Part shown: positions 52,891 to 60,639 of the stretch, piece after piece
Layout of the letters: every line of letters starts with the position of its first letter
How positions within the stretch are numbered: position 1 is the stretch's first letter
Origin: Natrinema caseinilyticum
GTDB taxonomy: Archaea > Halobacteriota > Halobacteria > Halobacteriales > Natrialbaceae
DNA length: 64,000 bases
Assembly (NCBI RefSeq): GCF_024227435.1
Contig: NZ_CP100445.1
Coordinates: 1,361,369-1,425,368, forward strand
Direction: 5' to 3'
Made by a program: the position numbers and the translations under genes
The notes under the pieces: model-generated
The model's database searches: none
What the model saw: only the letters and a program-made list of their open reading frames with translations
What the model was told of the DNA's origin: nothing

Positions 52891-53476
52891 TGTTTTCGGC
52901 ATGTCACCCTCGGCAACGAGGACCCAAATAATACCCTCGATACTTTACTGACGCGCGACTGACGGACGTCGGACGAAGCGGACAGTTGTCCTCAGTCCAA
53001 CCGTCGATGCAACGTATTAAAGTGCAATCGGGACGCGGAAAGGGATCGCTCGATCCGAATGCCCGAACCGTTGGTCGCGGTCAGTGCTCCCGCGAACCGG
53101 TTCCCGATCCGAACGGAACGGGGACCCGTCGTCCAGGACCTCGCGAGCGGGTCGCGACCGGATCGGACGTCGCGCTGGCCGACCGGGTTCGCGAACGACA
53201 CGGGCGCCTCCGGGCGGGCCGACGGGTCCCGGAACGCGTCCCGCACTCGAGAATCGAACGTTCGCCGACTCGAGGGACGGAGGACCGTCGAGTCGAGCAC
53301 GTTGGCGATAGCGAGCGAAAGCTGGTCTACAGCATGCGTTCGAGCGACTACGTTGGCCGTTTCTCTCGGACACGGTCGTCCGCATCGCGCCGAAAATACC
53401 GGTTCGGTGTTGCGTGTGAACCTGGGACAAAGTTTTACTGCGGTGGAAATGGTTTCGGTAGCCGCAGTCGGTGCGA
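52891..53476. other. Gene-poor region of about 590 bases
   Basis: No convincing gene. Open frames on both strands are Arg/Ser/Gly-rich and their translations lack acidic character or a recognisable motif. A/T-rich AATAATACC near 52927-52936 is the probable HalOD1 gene promoter. It marks the start of the sparser, variable part of the window. Confidence 0.45.
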
Positions 53477-55186
53477 CTAATTCGGTTCGAACACCATATA
53501 GCCGACGAGTTCGCCAACGTGGCTGACTTCGTCGTCGGCGCTTTGTTCTTCTTCGACGAACACCTCCACGCTCGAACTCGTGAGGTTTCGGTAGCGCAGT
53601 CCGGCCGTATTTGCGCCCTCGTAGGTCTGAATATCGGCGAGGAAATGGGGATTGTCGTAGGTCTCGGAGAAGTGGATCGTCGTCCACTGATCGTCCACCT
53701 CCCTTCGTCCGGCTTCGAATTCTCGTTGCACTCCATTATATTCGTACGTCTTCGGCCCACCGATGGTCATTTCAGTTGCAACGAATCCGATCGTCTCGCC
53801 TCTGTGTACACCGTTGTTCCCCTCTTCTTCCTGGACGCAGACGTCTACGCTATCGGAACCGAGATTCCGCTGACGCGAGACGATCGCTTGCGACCCGTTG
53901 TACGTCTGTGGCTGTGTGAGTACGACCGGATAGCTGTTGAATTCGTGCCCGAACGGGATCGTATGGAACGCCTCGTCGACGCCGTCCAACCGGCCAGCGA
54001 TCATCAGCGAGCCGTCGGTGAGCTCGTGATGCCCCGGTTCGATCAGTAACCCGTTGACCGATTCCGCGCGGTGAACACCGTTCTGGTACTCCCACTCTTC
54101 GATCTGAACCTCGGGCACGGACCCGTCACGGACACGCACGTGGCTCGGCTGTGGGCCGTCGTACGAGAGCGGCCCGAAGAACGACACCGGATCGCTGACC
54201 GGATGGGAGTCGATCGATTCCGAAACGTCGTCTATCATTCGATCCTCGAGGTGGAGTTTCTCACCGAGATCGTCTGGACTGATATCAGGCACCGAGCCGT
54301 CGGGGACCTCGATTCTGAACGATCTCGAATATCCCGGGACGGGGACCGAGTATATCGAGTCGTGATCGTCCACCGGCTTGGCCATGACCGTATTGACGTC
54401 CGATTCGATGGTGAACTCGGCCGACTCGCCCGGATAGAGATCAATTTCGAACTTCTTGAACGCGTTAATTTCAGATTTCGGTTTGTGGTAATATTTTTCG
54501 AATTCGGTCTCCGTGTCCGTGTCGGCGAGTTCGTTCAATTTCGCCAACAGTTCGGCAGTGTCCTTTACGAGGGACATCGTAGAGAGGAGACTGCTTTCCA
54601 GCACGTCAGCCCCGTAATCGAGCAAGAGACCCGCGGCCGTTTTGTTGAAATCTCTGACGTCCGCATCGATACCGTTGTGCCACACTCCGCCCCACTCCGG
54701 TCGTTCAGACGCCGTTCTGACGTCGAAATTCCCGCCAGTGATTTCATCCTTGAACAGGGAGAGTTCGAGGTCTCTGATCGCGGGAATCTTCTTGTGATAT
54801 TTGCTGTACTCACGGTATCCATACTGCGTCGTGGACTGAACACTCATCGCCACGTACATGCGCACCGCGATCTGGTAGTACCCCTGCGACTCCTTTTCCT
54901 GTTGGAAGTCTATCACTTCCACTTCGACGATGTTCGTGAGCGCCCGCAGCGACTCCTCGGCGTCCGGGACGAAGTCGTCGTGAAAGTACACTTCGTCGCT
55001 GTAGTCCCACACGTCGCGCTTCGTCTCTCCGTATTCCGAAAATAGCCACGTGTTGTCGGCCGCCGAGGCCTCCGACACGACGTCGCTCGAGGAGAGAGCG
55101 AGGCCGGCAACCGGAAGCGTCCCGAGAGACCTGAGTACATTTCGTCGCGATTCGCCGACCGATTCGGTTCCGTCCTCGTCACCCAT
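53477..55186 (-). CDS. Tat-exported protein with lectin-like C-terminal repeats
   Basis: A 569-residue exported protein. A twin-arginine signal 'SRRNVLRSLGTLPVAGLALS' lies at about 13-32. A long unique region (about 45-300) includes helical segments. It is followed by three copies of a roughly 75-residue beta unit with a shared pattern: a 'PxSY/QTYxG' turn, 'V-R-x-R-N/D', a 'V-x-V/I-x-E' strand and 'H-R/x-x-E'. Examples are 'FGPLSYDGPQPSHVRVRDGS', 'LTQPQTYNGSQAIVSRQRNL' and 'LADIQTYEGANTAGLRYRNL'. This resembles H-type-lectin-like repeats of bacterial surface proteins and suggests glycan or surface binding. It ends without an anchor. Codon use is less G/C-biased than the core genes, suggesting transfer. 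Confidence 0.8.
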   Translation of the reverse strand: MGDEDGTESVGESRRNVLRSLGTLPVAGLALSSSDVVSEASAADNTWLFSEYGETKRDVWDYSDEVYFHDDFVPDAEESLRALTNIVEVEVIDFQQEKESQGYYQIAVRMYVAMSVQSTTQYGYREYSKYHKKIPAIRDLELSLFKDEITGGNFDVRTASERPEWGGVWHNGIDADVRDFNKTAAGLLLDYGADVLESSLLSTMSLVKDTAELLAKLNELADTDTETEFEKYYHKPKSEINAFKKFEIDLYPGESAEFTIESDVNTVMAKPVDDHDSIYSVPVPGYSRSFRIEVPDGSVPDISPDDLGEKLHLEDRMIDDVSESIDSHPVSDPVSFFGPLSYDGPQPSHVRVRDGSVPEVQIEEWEYQNGVHRAESVNGLLIEPGHHELTDGSLMIAGRLDGVDEAFHTIPFGHEFNSYPVVLTQPQTYNGSQAIVSRQRNLGSDSVDVCVQEEEGNNGVHRGETIGFVATEMTIGGPKTYEYNGVQREFEAGRREVDDQWTTIHFSETYDNPHFLADIQTYEGANTAGLRYRNLTSSSVEVFVEEEQSADDEVSHVGELVGYMVFEPN

Positions 55187-55341
55187 GCAACAACACGATT
55201 AGCACATAGTTCATATAGATCTTTTTACCGAAAAATAATAGGAATCGAGCTGATGCCCCCGCCTCTGTCGGCCGGGCCCGAGACGGGTCGTGATTCACAC
55301 TGTGAGGATCGATCCCGCCGTCGCGCTCCCCATCCGTCCGA

Positions 55342-55887
55342 TCAGTACGAGTAACGCAAGTCGAACACGACCGCACCTCGCTTCGACGTCCGGTATCGAT
55401 ACCGAAGTCGCAACGGGATTGCGCTGTCACGAAACCGTCCCAGTACCGAGTGACCGAGTCGACGGCCGACGGTCCCGGGACGGTCCTCGCGCCAACCAGT
55501 TCGTGACAGGTTACCGGCAATGTGGACGCGGACCGAAACCGGAAACTGGGTTTTCGGGCGGCTCGGGGGGACGAGCCGCCAAGTGTCGAATACGGAGAGG
55601 ATCTCGATCGGTAGCAGCGGCCGGCGGCCATTCGAGTCAGTCCGTTCGACACGATATACGTCGACGTATTCTTGAACTCGGTTGGCTACAGACTGCAAGA
55701 TCGCTATCGGCCGCTCTTCTTGCCGTTTGTTCTTCAACGGCGTCTCGGCTCGGTGTCGAAAGTAGACGAACGGAATGTCGACTTCCTTGAGCACCGCCTG
55801 ATCGATGCCGTCCTGGTGTCGGAGTCGCTCGAGATTAGACGCGTCGAAATAACAGTCTCGAAGGTCGGCAACTCGGAGACCATCCAA
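55342..55887 (-). CDS. Possible 5'-truncated AlkP/sulfatase-like remnant
   Basis: About 181 codons from a weak TTG start. The frame is open further upstream to a stop in 'SGILVVSLDGLRVADLRDCY', which resembles the first strand of sulfatases (V-x-S-L-D-x-L-R). The first half is mixed acidic and coding-like with G/C-ending codons, and the last 60 residues are Arg-rich. It is likely a decayed or fragmentary gene rather than a full enzyme. The remainder of the 55187-56075 interval contains only short A/T-rich segments. Confidence 0.3.
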   Translation of the reverse strand: MDGLRVADLRDCYFDASNLERLRHQDGIDQAVLKEVDIPFVYFRHRAETPLKNKRQEERPIAILQSVANRVQEYVDVYRVERTDSNGRRPLLPIEILSVFDTWRLVPPSRPKTQFPVSVRVHIAGNLSRTGWREDRPGTVGRRLGHSVLGRFRDSAIPLRLRYRYRTSKRGAVVFDLRYSY

Positions 55888-56075
55888 GCTGACAACCAGT
55901 ATGCCAGAGGAGTTCGAACATCACCTGTTGACGCGATGCGCGCGAATACTGGCTTAACTTCTCTCGGATCTTCAGGCCGAAGAGTTAGAGTAAAAAAACA
56001 GTATGGATATCACTCATCTTAGGTTGCGATAATAAATTGAAATCGTGAAATAGGCTTAGAGAAATTAAGGAACTA

Positions 56076-56480
56076 TCACGGGTTCCAGGTTTGGACTGTC
56101 GATTCTTCCCCTTGGTACGTTCCGACGATAGTTACTGTTTCATCGTCATGATCGCAACTGACTGTTTCCCCAACGTCTGTCAATGTAGGATTGGTCGCAT
56201 TTCCTTCACAATTGACAGTAAGGGATGTGCCATCGTCAATTCGGTCCTTTGAAATTAGAGAGACTTCAACAACGCCACTTGGCGCAGCTGCTTTATCGAA
56301 CTGTGCGCCTGCTGATGCAGATGCGCTTTGGCTTTGTCCTAAATCAAGGACAAAAGCCGCAATCACGGCTGCGAGGATGACCGTAATCGCTACCATGAGG
56401 ATAACCCCTATGACAGGCGATACGGCTCGTTCATCCTGTTCTCCGATCAACTTTCGTTGTATTGCTTTTCCGTCCGTCAT
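56076..56480 (-). CDS. Archaeal type IV pilin/archaellin-like protein
   Basis: A 134-residue pilin. The prepilin region MTDGKAIQRKLIGEQDERAV is followed by a 28-residue hydrophobic helix 'SPVIGVILMVAITVILAAVI...', the H-domain of haloarchaeal pilins (DUF1628-type). PibD would cleave before it. The mature domain is short, Thr/Ser/Asp-rich and has a Cys pair ('VNCEGN', 'VSCDHDD'). It may form adhesion pili; no pilus assembly genes are near. An ATG two codons upstream (56486) is also possible. Its codons are more A/T-rich than the housekeeping genes. Confidence 0.88.
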   Translation of the reverse strand: MTDGKAIQRKLIGEQDERAVSPVIGVILMVAITVILAAVIAAFVLDLGQSQSASASAGAQFDKAAAPSGVVEVSLISKDRIDDGTSLTVNCEGNATNPTLTDVGETVSCDHDDETVTIVGTYQGEESTVQTWNP

Positions 56481-56799
56481 TATCATGACACATCCGGCAT
56501 CGACGGCGAGAAAGCTTATCAGCACCCTACCCAAACCGAGGCTTGCGGACCAGGGGGATTGATAGCAACCTGCGTCCCCGCTTTCTCGAGCCGTCTTACC
56601 GATGCTAACGAAGAGGCGTCACCGGACCCATATATACGTAAGGGAAAGTCAGATTCGTCTGACCTGGAAACACTTTCAATCGTGATAATTAGCCACTGAC
56701 GGAAGGGTTACAACAGGTACTTGAACCGGTTCCGTCTGCCGATTTTGTCGGAAATTCAGGGCTAATAGAACTTGTGGCCCATCGAACAAATCCAACCGT
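56481..56799. other. Intergenic region with a TATATA box and a UUCG hairpin
   Basis: No gene. TATATA at 56631-56636 is followed by GTCAGATTCGTCTGAC at 56648-56663, a six-base-pair stem with a TTCG tetraloop. On the plus strand this hairpin straddles the predicted transcription start, so an operator or a start-site hairpin is possible. No clear coding product follows immediately. Confidence 0.4.
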
Positions 56800-57108
56800 A
56801 TGTCAAAATCGACTACAGTCACTCGCCTGCGCGGTCTCGCGCGCACCGCCGACGGCGGTCCCGGAGACGACGCGTGGCCGCTCGAGAACTAGTACCGACG
56901 GGCCGTTCTATACCAGACCGACAATACGGATGCCGAAATCGAAGAGATCGACGACGGGTCGGTGTCGCCTCGAGTCGAGACCACCTCGGTGATCTCCGGG
57001 GGACCGTCTCGACGTTCTCCAGAAAACCATCTCGGCGGTCTCCCGGCGCTGCTCGAGTCCGCGGGTACCCGTCAGTTCGACGGCTGGTCCGCTCGGCCAA
57101 CGAGATGA
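56800..57108 (+). pseudogene. Possible disrupted gene with in-frame TAG
   Basis: From ATG 56800 the frame reads 'MSKSTTVTRLRGLARTADGG' and about 30 residues before a TAG at 56890-56892. The same frame then stays open with G/C-ending codons and mixed acidic composition for another 71 codons to TGA at 57106. Coding-like sequence on both sides of a single stop suggests an inactivated gene. No family match, so this is weak. Confidence 0.25.
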
Positions 57109-57160
57109 TGGGTGATCGCGAGCGTGCCCGCGCGGGACGGCCGCGAGGTGTTCAGTAAGC

Positions 57161-57168
57161 TATAAGTA
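57161..57168 (+). promoter_or_regulatory. TATA box of the structured-leader transcript
   Basis: TATAAGTA in an A/T-rich stretch. Transcription should start about 25 bases on, near 57187-57190. That is immediately before the first base of the structured leader at 57192, so the fold would form the very 5' end of the RNA. Confidence 0.6.
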
Positions 57169-57191
57169 ACCAATGATAATCACCTAAATTA

Positions 57192-57266
57192 GAGGCACAG
57201 GACGGCCGATACGAAATCGGCCGGGTGTAAGGGCACCCGACCTGTGTCCTCGCATCCATTGAGGAC
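57192..57266 (+). ncRNA. Candidate structured 5' leader / RNA switch
   Basis: The RNA folds by eye into a three-way junction. P1 pairs 57192-57201 (GAGGCACAGG) with 57241-57251 (CCTGTGTCCTC), with U57247 bulged out. P2 pairs 57204-57210 with 57216-57222 (GGCCGAT/ATCGGCC) around a five-base loop ACGAA. P3 pairs 57223-57227 with 57234-57238 (GGGTG/CACCC) around a six-base loop. Only two bases join P1-P2 and P3-P1. The 3' arm of P1 can instead form a second hairpin: 57246-57251 (GTCCTC) with 57261-57266 (GAGGAC). That hairpin would hide the GAGG Shine-Dalgarno-like sequence just before ATG 57268. Two mutually exclusive folds, one masking the ribosome site, is riboswitch-like architecture. Not matched to any known class here. 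Confidence 0.5.
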
Positions 57267-57267
57267 A

Positions 57268-57462
57268 ATGTATACTCACACACCACCCTACGAAAGAATT
57301 TCGGAAGCTGAGGCCGAGAAAACGTCCGGAGAGCGCCTGCTACGCAGTTTTGCGGCATCACTCGAGGCCGAGCGAACGCCGTCTCCCGCGGTGTGCGTCG
57401 CCGCGGCAGATAGACCGACGGGCCCCGCCGATGACCGTCACGCGGAGGGCGACCGCACATGA
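57268..57462 (+). CDS. Small ORF under the structured leader (64 residues)
   Basis: A 64-residue protein from ATG 57268, MYTHTPPYERISEAEAEKTS, with a mid-protein helix ('GERLLRSFAASLEAERTP') and an acidic/polar C-terminus. GAGG lies three bases before the ATG, a short spacing but Shine-Dalgarno-like. No known domain. Its stop overlaps the ATG of the next ORF by four bases (ATGA), so the two are probably co-translated. Coding-like composition and coupling support it as a real gene, though it is small. Confidence 0.45.
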   Translation: MYTHTPPYERISEAEAEKTSGERLLRSFAASLEAERTPSPAVCVAAADRPTGPADDRHAEGDRT

Positions 57463-57644
57463 CGGATGGCCACCAGTTCACGCGCGTTCGACTCGAGGAG
57501 GTTCTCGGCGAGGTCAAGACGCTCGACAAGGAGCTTCCCGAGCCGATCACGATGCGGCCGTCGATCAAGAACATCGAGTCCACGATCGAGCTGTTCGAAC
57601 GGGTCGATTCCACGGGCGCCACTGCACGGGAGCGGACTCGCTGA
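57459..57644 (+). CDS. Small ORF, second gene of the pair (61 residues)
   Basis: A 61-residue acidic protein, MTDGHQFTRVRLEEVLGEVK, with two predicted helices ('RVRLEEVLGEVKTLDKEL' and 'SIKNIESTIELFERVDS'). It may be a small binding or regulatory peptide. The start overlaps the upstream stop (ATGA). No family is recognised. G/C-ending codons and acidic helices make it look genuine. Confidence 0.5.
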   Translation: MTDGHQFTRVRLEEVLGEVKTLDKELPEPITMRPSIKNIESTIELFERVDSTGATARERTR

Positions 57645-58330
57645 CGAACTCGATTACCGACTCAGTCAGTCTCCCCGATCAGGTCGGCGTCACCACGTCA
57701 CGGGCGTCTGAACGTCCGCGAAGCTGTCGGCCGTCGGCCTCGAGCGAATCGCCTCGATTCGCATCCGACGGGACTCACTCTGGCCGTCGAACGGCAGATC
57801 GGAGCCGGTTCTCGCGAGCCACCGCTCGAACGGTGAATCGACGACGTGATCGGCCGTGTGAACGCCTTTTCCAGTGGAAGCAGGCCCTTTCTCGAGCGTT
57901 GCCAAACGTTGTCGTATGTAACTTCCCCCCACCCTGCTCGCGTGTGTAACTGGTCGTCGATTCGGCCAGGTGGTTCTATGGTACGTACGACGCTGGCGAG
58001 AACGTCCAACTGCTCGAGGAGGCCAAAGAGAGCCGCGCAGAGAGACAAACGCCGCTCGAGTGCGGTAGTGCCGGCGAAGTGGCGATCGGTGGCCCGAGAC
58101 TCAGGACGGTGAGCACGAGGAGCGATAGACGCAGTCGAGGCGATAACCGGATGACGGCGGCGACCTGTCCGCGTCCGGGAGCCCCCGACGTACTGTAGAG
58201 GGCGGTCAATCCCTGGCTCATCGCTCGCTCCCGGCGGGAGCGAGGCGACCGATGGGCGGGCGGCAGAATATGGCGGGGATCTGATTGATAAGACGCGCGT
58301 GAGGCGCGCACGCTCGCGGAATCGACCGCA
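57645..58330. other. Gene remnant region of about 690 bases
   Basis: No intact gene is supported. On the minus strand 57690-57932 is an 80-codon open frame ('GVHTADHVVDSPFERWLART') with coding-like composition but no family. On the plus strand an open frame at about 57950-58198 carries 'LVVDSARWFYGTYDAGENVQ', then an acidic helix-like segment and an Arg-rich end. It begins right after a stop and has no start codon. Both look like fragments of accessory genes. Confidence 0.35.
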
Positions 58331-58750
58331 ATGCCGAGTCACAAGGCGAACAAACACGGGACCGCAGCGGAGTACCACCTGGCGGAAAAGTATTGCGGCG
58401 ATCTCGTCGATAGCGATGGAAAACGGATCGACACGACGTGGTACGACGGGAAGAAAGGGCACACCCCGTGGGAGTTCAAAGCGACCGCCCACCGACACGC
58501 AGACGGCCAGCCGGGGAACTTCAAGGTCTACGAGCAGTACCACTCGCAGCTGGTGCGAGCCGTCGGCATGTGCAGTTTCGCGATCTACCGGCGACGGGGG
58601 ACCAGAACGCAGATTCTCAAGACGAAAGCTGTCGCCGCCTCGAGCCTGCCCATGCTCCGGTGGCACGGAGACGGGGACCATCGACACACGAAACAGGCGA
58701 AAATAGCGATTTCAGATTTTTTCGGCTCTGCCGAAATCCTCAGCAGATGA
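58331..58750 (+). CDS. PD-(D/E)XK nuclease-like small protein
   Basis: A 139-residue protein with the core layout of small archaeal resolvase/restriction-type nucleases: 'NKHGTAAEYHLAEKY' (E14 on helix 1), D34 before 'TTWYDG', and 'WEFKATAHR' with E48-x-K50. The Asp-to-ExK distance of 14 residues fits the PD-(D/E)XK fold. The order resembles Hjc, but it lacks the Hjc-specific residues, so this is a fold-level call. It is basic, unlike most proteins here, and lies in the variable region, consistent with a virus- or plasmid-derived gene. The substrate is unknown. Confidence 0.6.
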   Translation: MPSHKANKHGTAAEYHLAEKYCGDLVDSDGKRIDTTWYDGKKGHTPWEFKATAHRHADGQPGNFKVYEQYHSQLVRAVGMCSFAIYRRRGTRTQILKTKAVAASSLPMLRWHGDGDHRHTKQAKIAISDFFGSAEILSR

Positions 58751-58860
58751 TACGAATAGCGTGCTGAATAGAGAAGATGGATTCACCACCCACTGATAGG
58801 CGTAGTGAAATCACGAAACCGACAAACTTCCTTTGATGCTTGACTCTCTCAGAGTGCCAG

Positions 58861-59712
58861 TCAGCCCTCGGAGAACTGGACGAGTTCGACGTCTTCGTCG
58901 ACGATAATGCCAACACCGGGTGCGAAAATTTTCTCGTCTCCCCACGAATTTGGGACGTCCTCCGGCAGGGGATCAGGCAAGGGTGAGGGAGGTCCTGTTT
59001 GTCCCTCGATCGGATTCCACTCGAAGACTCTGATACAGTCTTCGAACGTGGCGGAGTTTTCGTTCTCGAGATCAACAGCCAATCCAGCCTCGACGATGGC
59101 GGCCTCGTCCAGGGCTGCCTCAGGGGCAACCTCCTGTTGCCAACGCGAACCCACGACCGGCCACGTGGTCATCAGAATGCCCGGCGCACTGGCAGAATCG
59201 TCTGCGCGCCACGCTCCGACGTCTGCCCCACCGTTCTCTACCGGTTCGCCGTCGAAGACGAGAAGTTCCTCGCCGAAATACCATACCGTCCCGTCACACG
59301 TCTGGGCAGCGTAGTTCTCCGAAACTTCGATGAGGTCGAAGTCATCGGGGAAGGTCGGGTCTTCCGCCTCAGACTCCCATTCACGCTCTTCGAACACACG
59401 AGTTGTAATACCGGCGACGTCCTCCGTCTCGTCGAAGACGGTGACCTGCACTCTGACGGTCACTCCTTCGTCGTCGGTCCCTTGCAAGACCGACTGCTGA
59501 CCCACCTGGAGTGGAAAATAGGGATTGTCGATGGACAATGAGTAGCATCTCCGGTTCCGGTTCTGGCCTTGCTCACCATCTGACTGTGCCGCTCCTGACC
59601 CGGTCGATGCACCAAGCAGACCGATTGTCGCACCGGCACCTCCGGCAATTTCGAGCACTGTTCGTCTCCGAAAGCCGTGGCCATCCGTCGATTCCGTATT
59701 ATGCTCTGTCAT
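58861..59712 (-). CDS. Tat-exported protein of unknown function
   Basis: A 283-residue exported protein. The twin-arginine signal 'FRRRTVLEIAGGAGATIGLL' covers about 14-33, followed by an Ala/Gly cleavage region ('GSGAAQS'). The mature domain opens 'SLSIDNPYFPLQVGQQSVLQ', then 'VTVFDETEDVAGITTRVFEE'. 'YAAQTCDGTVWYFGEELLVF' is a strong family feature I recall from uncharacterised bacterial and haloarchaeal proteins. No lipobox is evident, so it is likely soluble outside the cell. Two Cys in the mature part may form a disulfide. Function unknown. Downstream of its start the strand turns to a separate gene at 59852. Confidence 0.8.
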   Translation of the reverse strand: MTEHNTESTDGHGFRRRTVLEIAGGAGATIGLLGASTGSGAAQSDGEQGQNRNRRCYSLSIDNPYFPLQVGQQSVLQGTDDEGVTVRVQVTVFDETEDVAGITTRVFEEREWESEAEDPTFPDDFDLIEVSENYAAQTCDGTVWYFGEELLVFDGEPVENGGADVGAWRADDSASAPGILMTTWPVVGSRWQQEVAPEAALDEAAIVEAGLAVDLENENSATFEDCIRVFEWNPIEGQTGPPSPLPDPLPEDVPNSWGDEKIFAPGVGIIVDEDVELVQFSEG

Positions 59713-59851
59713 ACCTCTATCCTCCCGTCTCTACGGGCAACGCAGGATCGTAATAATGTTATACGCCGATCAGTTGACTCACTGGAAAACGCCACAGTCA
59801 TGTCGAGATGACCGATTCACGCCCTGTATTCAGCACAACCGCTGAAACCTA

Positions 59852-60148
59852 TCACCGTATGAGGGTTTCAACGAGGCAGCCTCGTTCCTGTTCTGAGTCG
59901 GCCTTCGCGACGACCTCAGTGTCGACCTCGAACGCCATCGTTCGAGTCGAGAGCGTCTCGGCGATCTCCCGACGCTGCTCAAGCGTGAGGTCATCGCACT
60001 CGAGGACGCGGCGGGCGGCTTGAACGAATTTCGGAACATCGTCGCAGGCGCTCACCACGGCCTTCGTCTTGTTGCAGTCGTAGAAGGCAGGTGCACGTTC
60101 AATCGCATCCCGTCGATACGCGTAATCACCGTCGGTCCTGATTCGCAT
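59852..60148 (-). CDS. Small haloarchaeal helical protein (DUF7692-like)
   Basis: A 98-residue protein starting MRIRTDGDYAYRRDAIERAP. It is mostly alpha-helical: 'AFYDCNKTKAVVSACDDVPKF' looks like a short HTH-type segment, then 'RVLECDDLTLEQRREIAETL' and a final strand 'MAFEVDTEVVAKAD'. It resembles a haloarchaeal family common on plasmids and in proviruses (DUF7692 from memory). A DNA-binding role is possible but not shown. The internal ATG is preferred over one four codons upstream. Confidence 0.7.
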   Translation of the reverse strand: MRIRTDGDYAYRRDAIERAPAFYDCNKTKAVVSACDDVPKFVQAARRVLECDDLTLEQRREIAETLSTRTMAFEVDTEVVAKADSEQERGCLVETLIR

Positions 60149-60639
60149 GCTCGTACACACGACCCTCGAAACCCTAGTTTTTTCGACTCACTGACCGGCC
60201 CATTTCAGCCCGAAATCAGCTGAGCATGTCGGACAGTCAGAGAAGAACGACGATTCGAGCGATGGATCGACTCGAGATATGCACACGACGAGTCGCGGCT
60301 CGTGTGCATATTCGGAGATCGAATTCTGCTGACGGGCGACCCCTGGGGTCGGATCAGAATGGTACTTCACCGTCTTCTATTCACTCAGAGATAACTGAAC
60401 ACCGCGTATGACTACAGGTGCGCATATGCTATCGAGAGGCTGTTATCACGTCACTCGTGAGATGCCGCGTCCTCATACCCCTGGTGTCATTAATAGTCAA
60501 AAAAATTTCAAATGACGTTTGATTCGATCGGCCAGTAAATGGAAGGTATGAAAACACAAACCGATAGCGTTCATCATAGAAATATCCGTTCTGTCTGGTT
60601 TGGAGGAACTGTTTTATTCGCTCGTTGTGTCTCTATCGC
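60149..60639. other. A/T-rich intergenic region of about 490 bases
   Basis: No gene. It contains the strong hairpin at 60277-60311, listed separately, and an A/T-rich segment at about 60488-60530 (TCATTAATAG, then an A-rich run). A likely TATA box TTTTATT at about 60611-60617 lies before the HTH gene at 60640, giving a nearly leaderless start. Confidence 0.45.
60277..60311. repeat. 35-base inverted repeat
   Basis: ATATGCACA, a three-base bulge CGA, then CGAG on the left arm pairs with CTCG and TGTGCATAT on the right, around a six-base loop. This is 13 base pairs in total, and the outer arms ATATGCACACGA and TCGTGTGCATAT are perfect complements. No T-run follows, so it is not a standard terminator. 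It could be an operator, a mobile-element end or a hairpin in a transcript from the A/T-rich region nearby. Confidence 0.6.

Noticed and set aside
52986-53526. Two overlapping plus-strand frames of about 155-165 codons
   Set aside because: Translations are Arg/Ser-rich with no motif and no promoter; they are mutually overlapping in different frames.
55671-55680. TTGAACTCGG match to the tRNA-Pro T-arm
   Set aside because: Only ten bases match, and there is no flanking similarity to the tRNA acceptor end.
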